Notes: generated by a model from the letters alone, not told the origin. A stretch of DNA of 18,063 bases from an uncultured Megasphaera sp. (GCA_934202965.1 CAKPYN010000028.1:1-18063); one strand, 5' to 3'. Shown: positions 1-5,498, counted from the stretch's first letter. Numbers and translations: made by a program.

Positions 1-2
1 AA

Positions 3-419
3 AATGGCGCACGAGTCAACACTAGCTTTATAGCGTCGGAGGGCCCGACGATTTGCAGCGCGCCCGACTTGTATCAAACAGTAGATGCAGCAAACAAGAT
101 AAATTTTAAAGAAAATAAAAAGTCGCTTCCGACCTATACGTATCCAGTTAATGTTATTCGATCTACAGATTTAGCAGCACTTAGTAGAGCAGGCGTAAGT
201 TACGAGAGTGACGGCGTTTATGTGAGTCAGTTGGATAGTCAAAAAGAATATAAGAAAACGATATTCGGCGGTGGGTATCTTATACCGGAGGGAAAAGCAG
301 CACAGGCAGCACGAGCAGCACAGGCAGCACGAGCAGCACAGGCGTATGTGTGGACGCTGTCGCCGCGGGAGCTGCAACTTATTGATAAATTAAGTAATAC
401 GAGATTGCAAAAACAATGA
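3..419 (+). CDS. 3' end of a larger gene, possible phage structural/fibre protein (partial)
   Basis: The reading frame is open from the window edge (codon at 3) to TGA at 417-419, giving the last 138 residues of a protein whose start lies outside. A TTG at 69 has no convincing ribosome binding site, so I treat the frame as continuous from upstream. The C-terminal half holds a run of Ala-Ala-Gln-Ala-Ala-Arg repeats (about residues 99-114 of the visible part) coded by an 18-bp tandem repeat, then a short helical tail. I see no catalytic motif. The position just upstream of small phage-type genes suggests a structural or fibre protein, but this is inference from context. Function unknown. Confidence 0.6.
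   Translation, partial: NGARVNTSFIASEGPTICSAPDLYQTVDAANKINFKENKKSLPTYTYPVNVIRSTDLAALSRAGVSYESDGVYVSQLDSQKEYKKTIFGGGYLIPEGKAAQAARAAQAARAAQAYVWTLSPRELQLIDKLSNTRLQKQ
297..343 (+). repeat. 18-bp in-frame tandem repeat, 2.6 copies
   Basis: The unit gcagcacaggcagcacga occurs at 297-314 and 315-332, with 11 bases of a third copy at 333-343. The copies are identical. Since 18 is a multiple of three, copy changes would keep the frame and alter only the length of an Ala/Gln/Arg segment. The identity suggests recent slippage. Confidence 0.9.
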
Positions 420-438
420 TTTTTACAATCTCATCAAA

Positions 439-474
439 TTGAAATGGTAAAATTCGCATTTTTTACTATTTCAA
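439..474 (+). terminator. AT-rich hairpin, possible weak terminator
   Basis: TTGAAATGGTAAAA (439-452) pairs with TTTTACTATTTCAA (461-474), including one G-T wobble, with an 8-nt loop and CTTTTA after it. It lies between the stop of the first gene and the ribosome binding site of the next. The stem is poor in GC, so termination would be weak. It could instead be an mRNA processing or stabilising hairpin. Confidence 0.4.
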
Positions 475-498
475 CTTTTATAAAAGGAGTTGGAGAAT

Positions 499-792
499 AT
501 GGACAAAAAAGAAATTTTATCTATTATCGCAAAGCAAGCAACAGATTTAATTTTGCAGGCAGTCAAAGAAAAGCTGCTCGAACCGAACATTGACGAAATC
601 AAGGATGCTATCAGCAAACAGCTGGATACCGTATTGCAGCCGCTTCTTGACGAAGCCAATACAACTGGTTCGTATTGGGTAAAATTCCGCAATAAATTTT
701 ACGTCACAACAGCAAAACAACTGCTCGGCGTGCTAACAGCAGCTATCGAAGCAGGATTGAAAAACTTTGCAAATTCGCGTAATAACTTATAG
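499..792 (+). CDS. Small helical protein of unknown function (97 aa)
   Basis: I place the start at ATG 499, since AAGGAG at 484-489 gives about 9 nt spacing. The TTG at 490 touches that site and is too close. The 97-aa product is almost wholly predicted amphipathic helix: an N-terminal part rich in Lys, Glu and Ile (residues 1-45) and a C-terminal part with Tyr/Phe and Ala/Leu runs (residues 55-92). I see no signal peptide, Cys or known motif. It follows the truncated fibre-like gene, as small accessory genes often follow phage tail genes. I do not recognise it. Confidence 0.65.
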   Translation: MDKKEILSIIAKQATDLILQAVKEKLLEPNIDEIKDAISKQLDTVLQPLLDEANTTGSYWVKFRNKFYVTTAKQLLGVLTAAIEAGLKNFANSRNNL

Positions 793-828
793 TAACACAT
801 TTTAACGCACGTAACACATTTTAACGCA
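792..828. repeat. 19-bp direct repeat, two copies
   Basis: gtaacacattttaacgca occurs at 792-809 and again at 811-828, one base apart (19-bp period), immediately after the stop of the 499-792 gene. The stretch 829-954 that follows is AT-rich, and I see nothing definite in it. Tandem short repeats of this form can be protein binding sites, for example arm sites of a recombinase or an iteron, but no partner gene is in view. Confidence 0.8.
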
Positions 829-954
829 TGACAAATAATTTAAAAATCCTCATATTGATGATGACGTAGCTTGCATACTATTTATTCCATTTTCAATTTT
901 GAGTACACAAAAAATAGAATACATAAAACGTCTAAAATTTCACGGTCAAAAGTT

Positions 955-1005
955 GCTGGCTACTCATGATACTAATTTTACGGTATCGCGGGTAGCCAGC
1001 TTTTT
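955..1005 (+). terminator. Rho-independent terminator
   Basis: GCTGGCTAC (955-963) pairs with GTAGCCAGC (992-1000), an inner GATAC (968-972) pairs with GTATC (983-987), and TTTTT follows at 1001-1005. It ends the transcription unit of the 499-792 gene and separates it from the gene at 1050. Confidence 0.85.
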
Positions 1006-1049
1006 GTATATACGGAAGTATAAATTTTTAAGAAAGGGATTGACAAAGA

Positions 1050-1286
1050 ATGAAAGACAGTAGAAAAATGGCACGTATGTTTTTGGATGGGCTGACGAAA
1101 ACGAAATTTAATAAAGTGTTGGATGAACTGAATTTAAGCGACGAGCAAAAAACACTGCTTGTTTTGAAGCACGTATATCGATTTGATAATTTCCGCATCT
1201 CCATCGAAATGAATAAATGCAGGAATTTTATCAGCTTATCGCTGCAAAATATTTACGACAAAGTATATAAAAATTTCATTTCATAG
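1050..1286 (+). CDS. Small basic protein with a possible sigma-region-4-like HTH (78 aa)
   Basis: ATG 1050 is preceded by AAAGGGA (1034-1040) at about 10 nt. The 78-aa product is basic. Residues 28-75 have the spacing of a degenerate helix-turn-helix of the sigma-70 region 4 or YlxM type (LSDEQKTLLVLKHVY, then a turn and a second long helix), but without the usual conserved Gly and Ala residues. It may be a small phage regulator, which is a weak inference. It starts a new unit after a strong terminator. Downstream, TGATTT/AAATCA plus T5 (1305-1324) is a marginal AT-only hairpin before the next gene. Confidence 0.6.
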   Translation: MKDSRKMARMFLDGLTKTKFNKVLDELNLSDEQKTLLVLKHVYRFDNFRISIEMNKCRNFISLSLQNIYDKVYKNFIS

Positions 1287-1362
1287 CTTTTATGTATTTT
1301 ATCTTGATTTTTTAAATCATTTTTAGTGATATGATTTATGTATAGAAAGGCGATGTGCGAAA

Positions 1363-1797
1363 ATGGCTACAAATGGATACACTGTATACAATCAGTGCGT
1401 GATTGAGAATAATGAGATATTTTCCGTCGATTTGTACAATAATAAAACAAAAATTGGCGTCACGAATAAAAAATACGACGAAATAACAGATATTTGCAAC
1501 GGATATTATGACAAGCTCGTGGAATTGGGGGCGATCGTACCGCCAAAAACAACAGAAGAGCTAATAGCCGAGCAGAATCAGACAATTATACAAATGTTAA
1601 ATAAAATGAATGCAATGCAAGAAGAACTGGAGGGATTGAAAAATGAACATCAACAATCTGAATCCGCTGTCAATAGCAAATCGACTAAAACTAAGCCCCG
1701 AACAAACCGAAAGACTAAAAAGCTCATGGGGGAAAGCGATGCAGATGTCGCAGAACATCAGCAGCCGGGAACAAGTCTTGCATGTATTGAAAAATGA
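1363..1797 (+). CDS. Phage-type accessory protein with coiled coil; 3' end overlaps next gene (144 aa)
   Basis: ATG 1363 has GAAAGG at 1345-1350 upstream. Residues 1-65 look like a compact beta-rich domain (Val/Tyr/Asn rich). Residues 66-95 are a Glu/Gln/Leu coiled coil beginning TTEELIAEQNQTI. Similar segments occur in small phage proteins found after tail genes (family memory, unchecked). Residues 96-144 are polar, Lys/Thr/Ser rich and look unstructured. This tail is coded by DNA that also encodes the start of the 1643-2032 gene in another frame, over 155 bp. The low-complexity tail fits a frame constrained by the other gene. Function unknown. Confidence 0.65.
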   Translation: MATNGYTVYNQCVIENNEIFSVDLYNNKTKIGVTNKKYDEITDICNGYYDKLVELGAIVPPKTTEELIAEQNQTIIQMLNKMNAMQEELEGLKNEHQQSESAVNSKSTKTKPRTNRKTKKLMGESDADVAEHQQPGTSLACIEK

Positions 1798-2032
1798 AGG
1801 AATCGACAATAGTACACTGATCAAGATAAAAAATATCGTAAACAGCCCCATGGCTGGGGCATTGGCTTCTTTTCTCGGTGTGGACGTAGCAGCTTTAAGA
1901 AATGGATTGAATAATTTAATCGGTGGCACGTCCGCATCATCCGGAACAGCACAAACAGCAAGAAAAAATAATAATTTCGGCTCTGATTTTGATAAGCTCA
2001 AAAATGGCCTATCTCAATTACGACATAAATAA
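1643..2032 (+). CDS. Unknown helical protein, starts inside the upstream gene (129 aa)
   Basis: ATG 1643 has its own GGAGGG (1628-1633) at a good distance, so the gene is probably real despite overlapping 1363-1797 by 155 bp in the +1 frame. The 129-aa protein opens with amphipathic helices (about residues 1-55). An Ala/Gly-rich hydrophobic stretch follows at residues 63-95 (SPMAGALASFLGVDVAALRN), and then a polar Ser/Thr/Asn linker and a basic end. The central stretch is too polar for a sure membrane helix. No recognised family. It ends 28 bp before the next gene and is probably co-transcribed with it. Confidence 0.65.
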   Translation: MNINNLNPLSIANRLKLSPEQTERLKSSWGKAMQMSQNISSREQVLHVLKNEGIDNSTLIKIKNIVNSPMAGALASFLGVDVAALRNGLNNLIGGTSASSGTAQTARKNNNFGSDFDKLKNGLSQLRHK

Positions 2033-2059
2033 TATTTTTATAAAAAAGGAGTGATTTTT

Positions 2060-2578
2060 ATGGGTGAATCGTCTAACTTAAACATTGGCGGCTGGGGTAT
2101 CGTATTGTTCCTCATTCTGATGTTTTGGTGGGTAGGCGGCAACGGTGGCTTTGGAAACCGTTGCAATGCTGCACCGCCATTCCCACAAAACGGCTGTAAT
2201 GTAGTGTCTAACTGCCAGGTCGAAAAGCAGGAAATTATCGACACGGCACGCACGCAGTATCTCGTAGAACAGACCGCACGGGCAACACAGGACGCAACGG
2301 CGGCCGGCATCTCGTCTATCAACAACAAGATTGACAGCTACGCTGTACAAGACCTGCGCGACAAACTGGCAGAAGCTCGCAATCAGAATATGATGCTGCA
2401 GAATCGCTTGTATTCTGACAATAAATTTAACGAACTTTCTCGCCAAAATGACGCGATGTTCTGCAATCTCAAGCAGGAAATTGCATCTCTCGCTTGCGAA
2501 GTGCCGAAACGTCCGCCGTATTTTGCGGCCGGTGCATTTGCTAACAACGGCGGGTGCTGCAACGGCTTGAATGGCTGA
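2060..2578 (+). CDS. Membrane-anchored, Cys-containing coiled-coil protein, phage-type (172 aa)
   Basis: Start at ATG 2060, since AAGGAG at 2046-2051 gives 8 nt. The earlier GTG 2051 lies inside that site. Residues 11-27 form one transmembrane helix rich in Trp/Phe/Ile/Leu, followed by a Gly/Asn-rich turn (GGNGGFGNR). Cys residues sit at 35, 46 and 52, then a long helical region (about 53-135, Glu/Gln/Asn/Arg rich, coiled-coil-like), two more Cys in the next segment, and a CC pair at 166-167 near the C-terminus. There is no cleavable signal. I associate this layout (N-terminal Trp-rich anchor, Gly/Asn patch, Cys) with uncharacterised proteins in prophages of gut Firmicutes. This is memory, not a search. 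It is adjacent to another Cys-rich small protein, and the pair may act together. Confidence 0.7.
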   Translation: MGESSNLNIGGWGIVLFLILMFWWVGGNGGFGNRCNAAPPFPQNGCNVVSNCQVEKQEIIDTARTQYLVEQTARATQDATAAGISSINNKIDSYAVQDLRDKLAEARNQNMMLQNRLYSDNKFNELSRQNDAMFCNLKQEIASLACEVPKRPPYFAAGAFANNGGCCNGLNG

Positions 2579-2621
2579 TGCAACATGATTTAATATTCTC
2601 CGCTCTTGAGCGTGACTAATA

Positions 2622-2670
2622 AACCGGGGGCGGGTATGGTATCCGCTCCCGGTTATTTCTTTTTATTTTT
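2622..2670 (+). terminator. Strong terminator between the two Cys-rich genes
   Basis: AACCGGGGGCGG (2622-2633) pairs with CCGCTCCCGGTT (2643-2654), with one G-T wobble and a 9-nt loop. A T-rich tract follows to 2670. It lies between the 2060-2578 gene and the ATG at 2693, so it can separate or attenuate their expression. A smaller CGCTC/GAGCG hairpin sits just before it (2601-2612). Confidence 0.8.
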
Positions 2671-2692
2671 ACTAAAAAAGGGGGATAAAAAA

Positions 2693-3049
2693 ATGAACTG
2701 CACTAAAAATTGTCAAGTATGCCCGAATCTTGTAGCCAGCACGGCGGTAACTGTAACCGCTTCGGCGATGCAAATCACAATACCGACGATGACGCTAAAT
2801 GATAACCGCCGGCTTTGTCTTGTCATTGCAAACAGCTTTGCATCTGCATCGCCGCTGCCGGTGCAATTAGTAGACGGTACGAGTACAATAGATCTGCTCA
2901 ACCGCTGCGGTAAGCCAGTCTATAGTGACCAGCTGCGGACGCGTAAAATATATAAATTGCGTATCAATACGGCCGCGCCGAATGCAATTGTAACATCATG
3001 CAATCTCTTTTGTACAGCTGCCGTGGCTCCGCAGATAACCGGCGCGTAG
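2693..3049 (+). CDS. Small Cys-rich, probably beta-sandwich protein, phage-type (118 aa)
   Basis: Start at ATG 2693, with AAGGGGGAT upstream at about 7 nt. An upstream in-frame GTG (2606) would place the terminator hairpin inside the gene, so I reject it. The product begins with a Cys cluster, C3-x3-C7-x2-C10-P (MNCTKNCQVCPNL). Alternating hydrophobic strands follow (TAVTVTASAMQITIPTM, LCLVIANSF, PLPVQLVDG), with further Cys near CGKPVY and a C-terminal CNLFC. The strand pattern suggests a jelly-roll or Ig-like fold. I recall similar N-terminal CxxCPNL proteins beside Trp-rich membrane proteins in gut Firmicutes prophages, but cannot verify this. A capsid decoration, spike or surface role is a guess. 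Confidence 0.7.
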   Translation: MNCTKNCQVCPNLVASTAVTVTASAMQITIPTMTLNDNRRLCLVIANSFASASPLPVQLVDGTSTIDLLNRCGKPVYSDQLRTRKIYKLRINTAAPNAIVTSCNLFCTAAVAPQITGA

Positions 3050-3064
3050 AAAGAGGTGATAGGT

Positions 3065-3244
3065 ATGACAGGGAATACAAGCAGAATTGTTGATGTGGCA
3101 ATAGGATTTGCACTCGGCTATTTAGTTTTTACTGAGCAGGGAAAAAATCATATTGAGAAGCTCAATAAAGCGATGAACGTTTTAGCGATGAAAGATAAAG
3201 TGGCGGCGGTTCTTCCTGACGCCACCGAGGACGCAGCAGAATAG
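3065..3244 (+). CDS. Small single-span membrane protein (59 aa)
   Basis: Start at ATG 3065, with AGAGGTG (3052-3058) about 6 nt upstream. The GTG at 3056 is part of that site. The 59-aa product has a hydrophobic segment at residues 9-24 (VDVAIGFALGYLVFT) with Gly spacing, and then a charged helical tail (EKLNKAMNVLAMKDK) ending in an acidic stretch. The N-out or N-in orientation cannot be told. It could be a holin-like or virion membrane protein, but one short helix is weak evidence. It lies 15 bp after the upstream stop and 16 bp before the next gene, so it is clearly co-transcribed. Confidence 0.65.
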   Translation: MTGNTSRIVDVAIGFALGYLVFTEQGKNHIEKLNKAMNVLAMKDKVAAVLPDATEDAAE

Positions 3245-3260
3245 AAGGGAGCATGATAAC

Positions 3261-3713
3261 ATGAATGAATTGATAGAATTATATAAAATATCTGCGGACA
3301 ATCCGAGCAAGAAAGAACATGTGCAAGATGTCGTTTGTATGCTGGCTCGGAAAGTAAAACATACGTGCCCGGAAGGGTATAATGAAGCACTGGCGAAAAT
3401 GTATGAAATCGCCTATGACGGACATTTTTCCGAATCGCTGGCGCGCCGGGCAGTGGCAAGCATGAAAAATGCAGACGGTACGACTGGGGAGCATTGGAAT
3501 ATGCCGCAAGTTCTGGAAATCATCAAAAATTACGGTATAACGATAAATGAATATGACTTTTATTATGTGATCAACATGCTGTACAGCGATTTTTGTAAAA
3601 TTCTCGGATCTGATATGGCCGTCTATATCAATCTGACTAAAGCGTATATTAATGATGTAGATGCGCCAAAAGATAAGGCGTTAAAGCTATATCTTGCAAC
3701 ACACAATGTATAA
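3261..3713 (+). CDS. Phage-type alpha-helical protein, DUF7841-like (150 aa)
   Basis: ATG 3261 has GAAGGGAG at 3244-3251. The 150-aa product is soluble and helical. A conserved-looking core runs from about residue 58 (ESLARRAVASMKNADGTTG), through a Trp-Asn-Met segment (HWNMPQVLEIIKNYGI), to a Tyr/Met-rich segment (DFYYVINMLYSDF) and an acidic end (INDVDAPKDKALK). This order matches a family of uncharacterised Firmicutes phage proteins that I remember as DUF7841. The family name needs checking. It is the last gene before a strong terminator at 3724-3752, closing the first small-gene cluster. Molecular role unknown. Confidence 0.7.
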   Translation: MNELIELYKISADNPSKKEHVQDVVCMLARKVKHTCPEGYNEALAKMYEIAYDGHFSESLARRAVASMKNADGTTGEHWNMPQVLEIIKNYGITINEYDFYYVINMLYSDFCKILGSDMAVYINLTKAYINDVDAPKDKALKLYLATHNV

Positions 3714-3723
3714 CGTAGCGATA

Positions 3724-3752
3724 AACAGCCATAGAAATATGGCTGTTTTTTT
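3724..3752 (+). terminator. Rho-independent terminator
   Basis: AACAGCCAT (3724-3732) pairs with ATGGCTGTT (3739-3747), with a 6-nt loop, and T residues run to 3752. It closes the cluster ending with the 3261-3713 gene. Confidence 0.9.
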
Positions 3753-3782
3753 GTTTAAATATCAATTATTTAGCCGTCTATC

Positions 3783-3841
3783 TATTGACAAAATACAATA
3801 ATTAATGTATAATATAATTAAAGATAAGGAAATAAAAAAAA
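3783..3841 (+). repeat. 59-bp promoter module, copy A
   Basis: The 59 bases 3783-3841 are identical to 5428-5486 (offset 1645). The module carries a full consensus promoter plus the first 28 bases after the -10 box, ending in A8. The sequences before and after the two copies differ. Confidence 0.95.
3785..3813 (+). promoter_or_regulatory. Consensus sigma-A promoter (copy A)
   Basis: TTGACA at 3785-3790, a 17-bp spacer and TATAAT at 3808-3813 match the sigma-A consensus exactly. Transcription should start near 3820 and read the genes at 3860, 4153 and 4505. The spacer and flanks are very AT-rich, as in strong phage or plasmid promoters. Confidence 0.9.
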
Positions 3842-3859
3842 CAAAGGAGAAACAAGAAA

Positions 3860-4072
3860 ATGACAAAAGAAGAATTAAGAAATGAAAAAGAAAAAATTGT
3901 AAGAGCAGCATTTAACAGCGTATGGGGAACGAATGAACAAAAAGAATATTGGAGTAAAGAATTGAAAAAAGCGATTAAAGCATCCAAACTTTCGCAAGAA
4001 GAAATTAAAAAAGCTTGCGAAATAGGTAAAACCAATAATTTTAATAAAATTAATTGGTATTTAAATAACTAA
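3860..4072 (+). CDS. Small charged helical protein of unknown function (70 aa)
   Basis: ATG 3860 lies behind AAAGGAG (3843-3849) in the short leader of promoter copy A. The 70-aa product is Lys/Glu rich and helical. Residues 1-20 are strongly charged. Residues 25-50 hold YWSKELKKAIKASKLSQEE, and the end is Asn rich (FNKINWYLNN). No membrane segment, Cys or recognised domain. Its place as first gene after a very strong promoter, and its size, resemble small phage or plasmid accessory proteins such as inhibitors or antitoxins. That is context only. Confidence 0.65.
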   Translation: MTKEELRNEKEKIVRAAFNSVWGTNEQKEYWSKELKKAIKASKLSQEEIKKACEIGKTNNFNKINWYLNN

Positions 4073-4102
4073 CAGAAAAGAGAAATTCCCTTGTCTAGGT
4101 AA

Positions 4103-4136
4103 GTTGGCAACTTGCTTACTGATGAGATAAGCCAAC
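4103..4136 (+). promoter_or_regulatory. Alternative-pairing leader just upstream of a ribosome binding site
   Basis: GTTGGC (4103-4108) can pair with GCCAAC (4131-4136), ending one base before AAAGGA (4138-4143) of the next gene. The same bases can instead form a smaller AAGTT/AACTT hairpin (4101-4113). The two folds exclude each other, which could modulate access to the ribosome binding site. No ligand or protein is implied by the sequence. Confidence 0.35.
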
Positions 4137-4152
4137 AGAAAGGATGAGCAAT

Positions 4153-4407
4153 ATGAAATTCAAAGGGTTGAAAAAAGTAGTTAGTGAAATCAAGGAAATT
4201 AGCGGCAATAACCGCGGATTCTACTATGAAGTGTTCTATGATAAAGAAAAAGATATGGTTTTTACAGAAGAACATGTCTCGCTGGGTTTTAACAGCTGGA
4301 CAAAGTTCGATAACAAAAACATCGTGCGAATTGGTAACTTCGACGAATATGTTTCAATGCGAGATTTAAAACATCTCATCGAAAGAACTATCAATAGTAT
4401 AAAATAA
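4153..4407 (+). CDS. Small unknown protein (84 aa)
   Basis: I choose ATG 4153, since AAAGGA at 4138-4143 gives 9 nt. ATG 4144 directly abuts that site. The 84-aa product looks alpha/beta: a Lys-rich N-terminal helix (KGLKKVVSEIKEI), a Tyr/Phe-rich strand region (GFYYEVFYDKEKDMVF), a second strand region (FNSWTKFDNKNIVRI) and a C-terminal helix (RDLKHLIERTINSIK). The fold pattern suggests a small single-domain protein. I recognise no family. It is the second gene of the unit from promoter copy A, in a leader with possible alternative folds. Confidence 0.65.
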   Translation: MKFKGLKKVVSEIKEISGNNRGFYYEVFYDKEKDMVFTEEHVSLGFNSWTKFDNKNIVRIGNFDEYVSMRDLKHLIERTINSIK

Positions 4408-4469
4408 ACTTATTGTTTCCGTCGTTGGGGCGGACGTTAAACACCCCACCATTTAAAAAAAATTTTTAA

Positions 4470-4485
4470 TTCGGCAAAAGCCGAA
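4470..4485 (+). promoter_or_regulatory. A4-loop hairpin 5 nt upstream of a ribosome binding site
   Basis: TTCGGC (4470-4475), loop AAAA, GCCGAA (4480-4485), and then AGGAGG at 4491-4496 for the gene at 4505. There is no T-tract after it, so it is not a terminator. A similar A-loop hairpin precedes the gene at 5528. It could be an mRNA stabiliser or a protein-bound translational operator. Confidence 0.5.
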
Positions 4486-4504
4486 ATACAAGGAGGAATA
4501 CAAT

Positions 4505-4810
4505 ATGGCCAAAACGACAGAAAGAAAAACAGCAATAAAATATTACGGGAATTATTATTCCCTGGATGGTTTCAGCGGAACCATTTATTTCCAAGGCGTC
4601 GTCAACGATGACGCTACTATCCTGCAAGGTTTTGTAATTGCTCTTGCAGGTCCGTTCTTCCCGGACGAAGAAGCCGCAGAAGAAGGACAGGACATTGTGC
4701 CGATTCTCAACGACACGGCGCAAACGTTTCCGACTGTGCGTTTTGTGGATAACGGGAAATTTCACAAAATGACTGCAGAAGAAATAGCCATGCAGTTATC
4801 AGATTGCTAA
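4505..4810 (+). CDS. Small acidic protein of unknown function (101 aa)
   Basis: ATG 4505 has AGGAGG at 4491-4496. Residues 10-60 look beta-rich (IKYYGNYYSLDGFSGTIYF, ILQGFVIALAGPFF). An acidic loop follows (PDEEAAEEGQD), and the C-terminal half resembles a small mixed domain (TFPTVRFVDNGKFHKM). One Cys is at the very end. No signal peptide, and the hydrophobic patch FVIALAGPFF is too short for a membrane helix. Not recognised. Upstream, 4408-4469 holds only AT-rich sequence and a weak G4/C4 pairing. Confidence 0.65.
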   Translation: MAKTTERKTAIKYYGNYYSLDGFSGTIYFQGVVNDDATILQGFVIALAGPFFPDEEAAEEGQDIVPILNDTAQTFPTVRFVDNGKFHKMTAEEIAMQLSDC

Positions 4811-4917
4811 ATAAGGAGGAATTTGCAAGCGTGGCTGCAATGCAGTCCACGCAAATGCTGCTGCCGATGAAGCAGACGGCATTATAAAAGAATTTTGGGA
4901 ATAAGGCGAAAAAAATA

Positions 4918-4941
4918 CAAGGCAGTGTTTTAGCTGCCTTG
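4918..4941. terminator. Hairpin, possible bidirectional terminator
   Basis: CAAGGCAG (4918-4925) pairs with CTGCCTTG (4934-4941) around an 8-nt loop. On the plus strand the following T-tract is poor. On the minus strand a run of T (from A-rich 4908-4917) follows, so the stem would end minus-strand transcription better. It separates the 4505 unit from the HTH gene. Confidence 0.5.
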
Positions 4942-4986
4942 TTGTGATAAAAAGAATAATTTTTATGTTAAAGGAGAATGAAAAAA

Positions 4987-5400
4987 ATGAAATTGATTGA
5001 AAAGGTAATTACGACAAAAGAAGCAGCTACTCGCTGGGGATTATCTCAAAATAAAGTGCAAAATGCCTGCGCTGGTAATAAAGCAAATCCGAATGTTAAA
5101 ATTTTATTCAATACGGATGAAGCACGACAATCCGGCAGTACTTGGCTCGTCACATTAAAGGGAATGGAGCGGGTATTTGGGGTGGAAAAATCAAAGCGTG
5201 TTCCGTTTGAAGTCAAGGCAGTTGAAAGAAAAACAGGATTCGAGGACCACATATATACGTTTGTGGCTGATCTGGAAGAAGAGGCAATAAAACTTGCTAA
5301 GAAAAAGCGAGAATATGGAAGACATAGCGTTATTAGCTTAGTATTTAATGGGAGGAAATTTAACATTAACGGCGCAGAAGTAAAAGAAATAAAGTGTTAA
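4987..5400 (+). CDS. HTH DNA-binding protein, excisionase/phage-regulator-like (137 aa)
   Basis: Start at ATG 4987, since AGGAG at 4972-4976 gives 10 nt. The ATG at 4978 is only one base from it. The N-terminal domain (about residues 7-65) has a MerR/excisionase-type helix-turn-helix, ITTKEAATRWGLSQNKVQNA. A wing-like strand carrying GSTWLV and then a helix GMERVFG follow, an arrangement common in phage and plasmid regulators. Residues 70-137 form a second Lys/Glu-rich domain with strands and a charged helix (EEEAIKLAKKKRE), of unknown role. It sits between two units with identical promoters and is the natural candidate to regulate them. It could also be an antitoxin or excisionase, but no integrase or toxin is visible. 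Confidence 0.75.
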   Translation: MKLIEKVITTKEAATRWGLSQNKVQNACAGNKANPNVKILFNTDEARQSGSTWLVTLKGMERVFGVEKSKRVPFEVKAVERKTGFEDHIYTFVADLEEEAIKLAKKKREYGRHSVISLVFNGRKFNINGAEVKEIKC

Positions 5401-5427
5401 AATTACTTGCTTTTCCTCGCGTATTTT

Positions 5428-5486
5428 TATTGACAAAATACAATAATTAATGTATAATATAATTAAAGATAAGGAAATAAAAAAAA
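5428..5486 (+). repeat. 59-bp promoter module, copy B
   Basis: Identical over all 59 bases to 3783-3841. It lies 27 bp after the stop of the HTH gene and drives the second unit of small genes. Confidence 0.95.
5430..5458 (+). promoter_or_regulatory. Consensus sigma-A promoter (copy B)
   Basis: TTGACA 5430-5435, a 17-bp spacer and TATAAT 5453-5458, the same as copy A. The predicted start is near 5465, reading the genes at 5528, 5763 and 5988. Confidence 0.9.
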
Positions 5487-5498
5487 TATTTTTTTAGT

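Noticed and set aside
171..377. Minus-strand 68-aa ORF rich in Cys
   Set aside because: It is the antisense of the Ala-rich tandem repeat and has no ribosome binding site. The Cys runs come from the GCA/GCC repeat read backwards.
792..828. CRISPR-like repeat
   Set aside because: Two 18-bp copies one base apart leave no spacer, and no cas gene is present.
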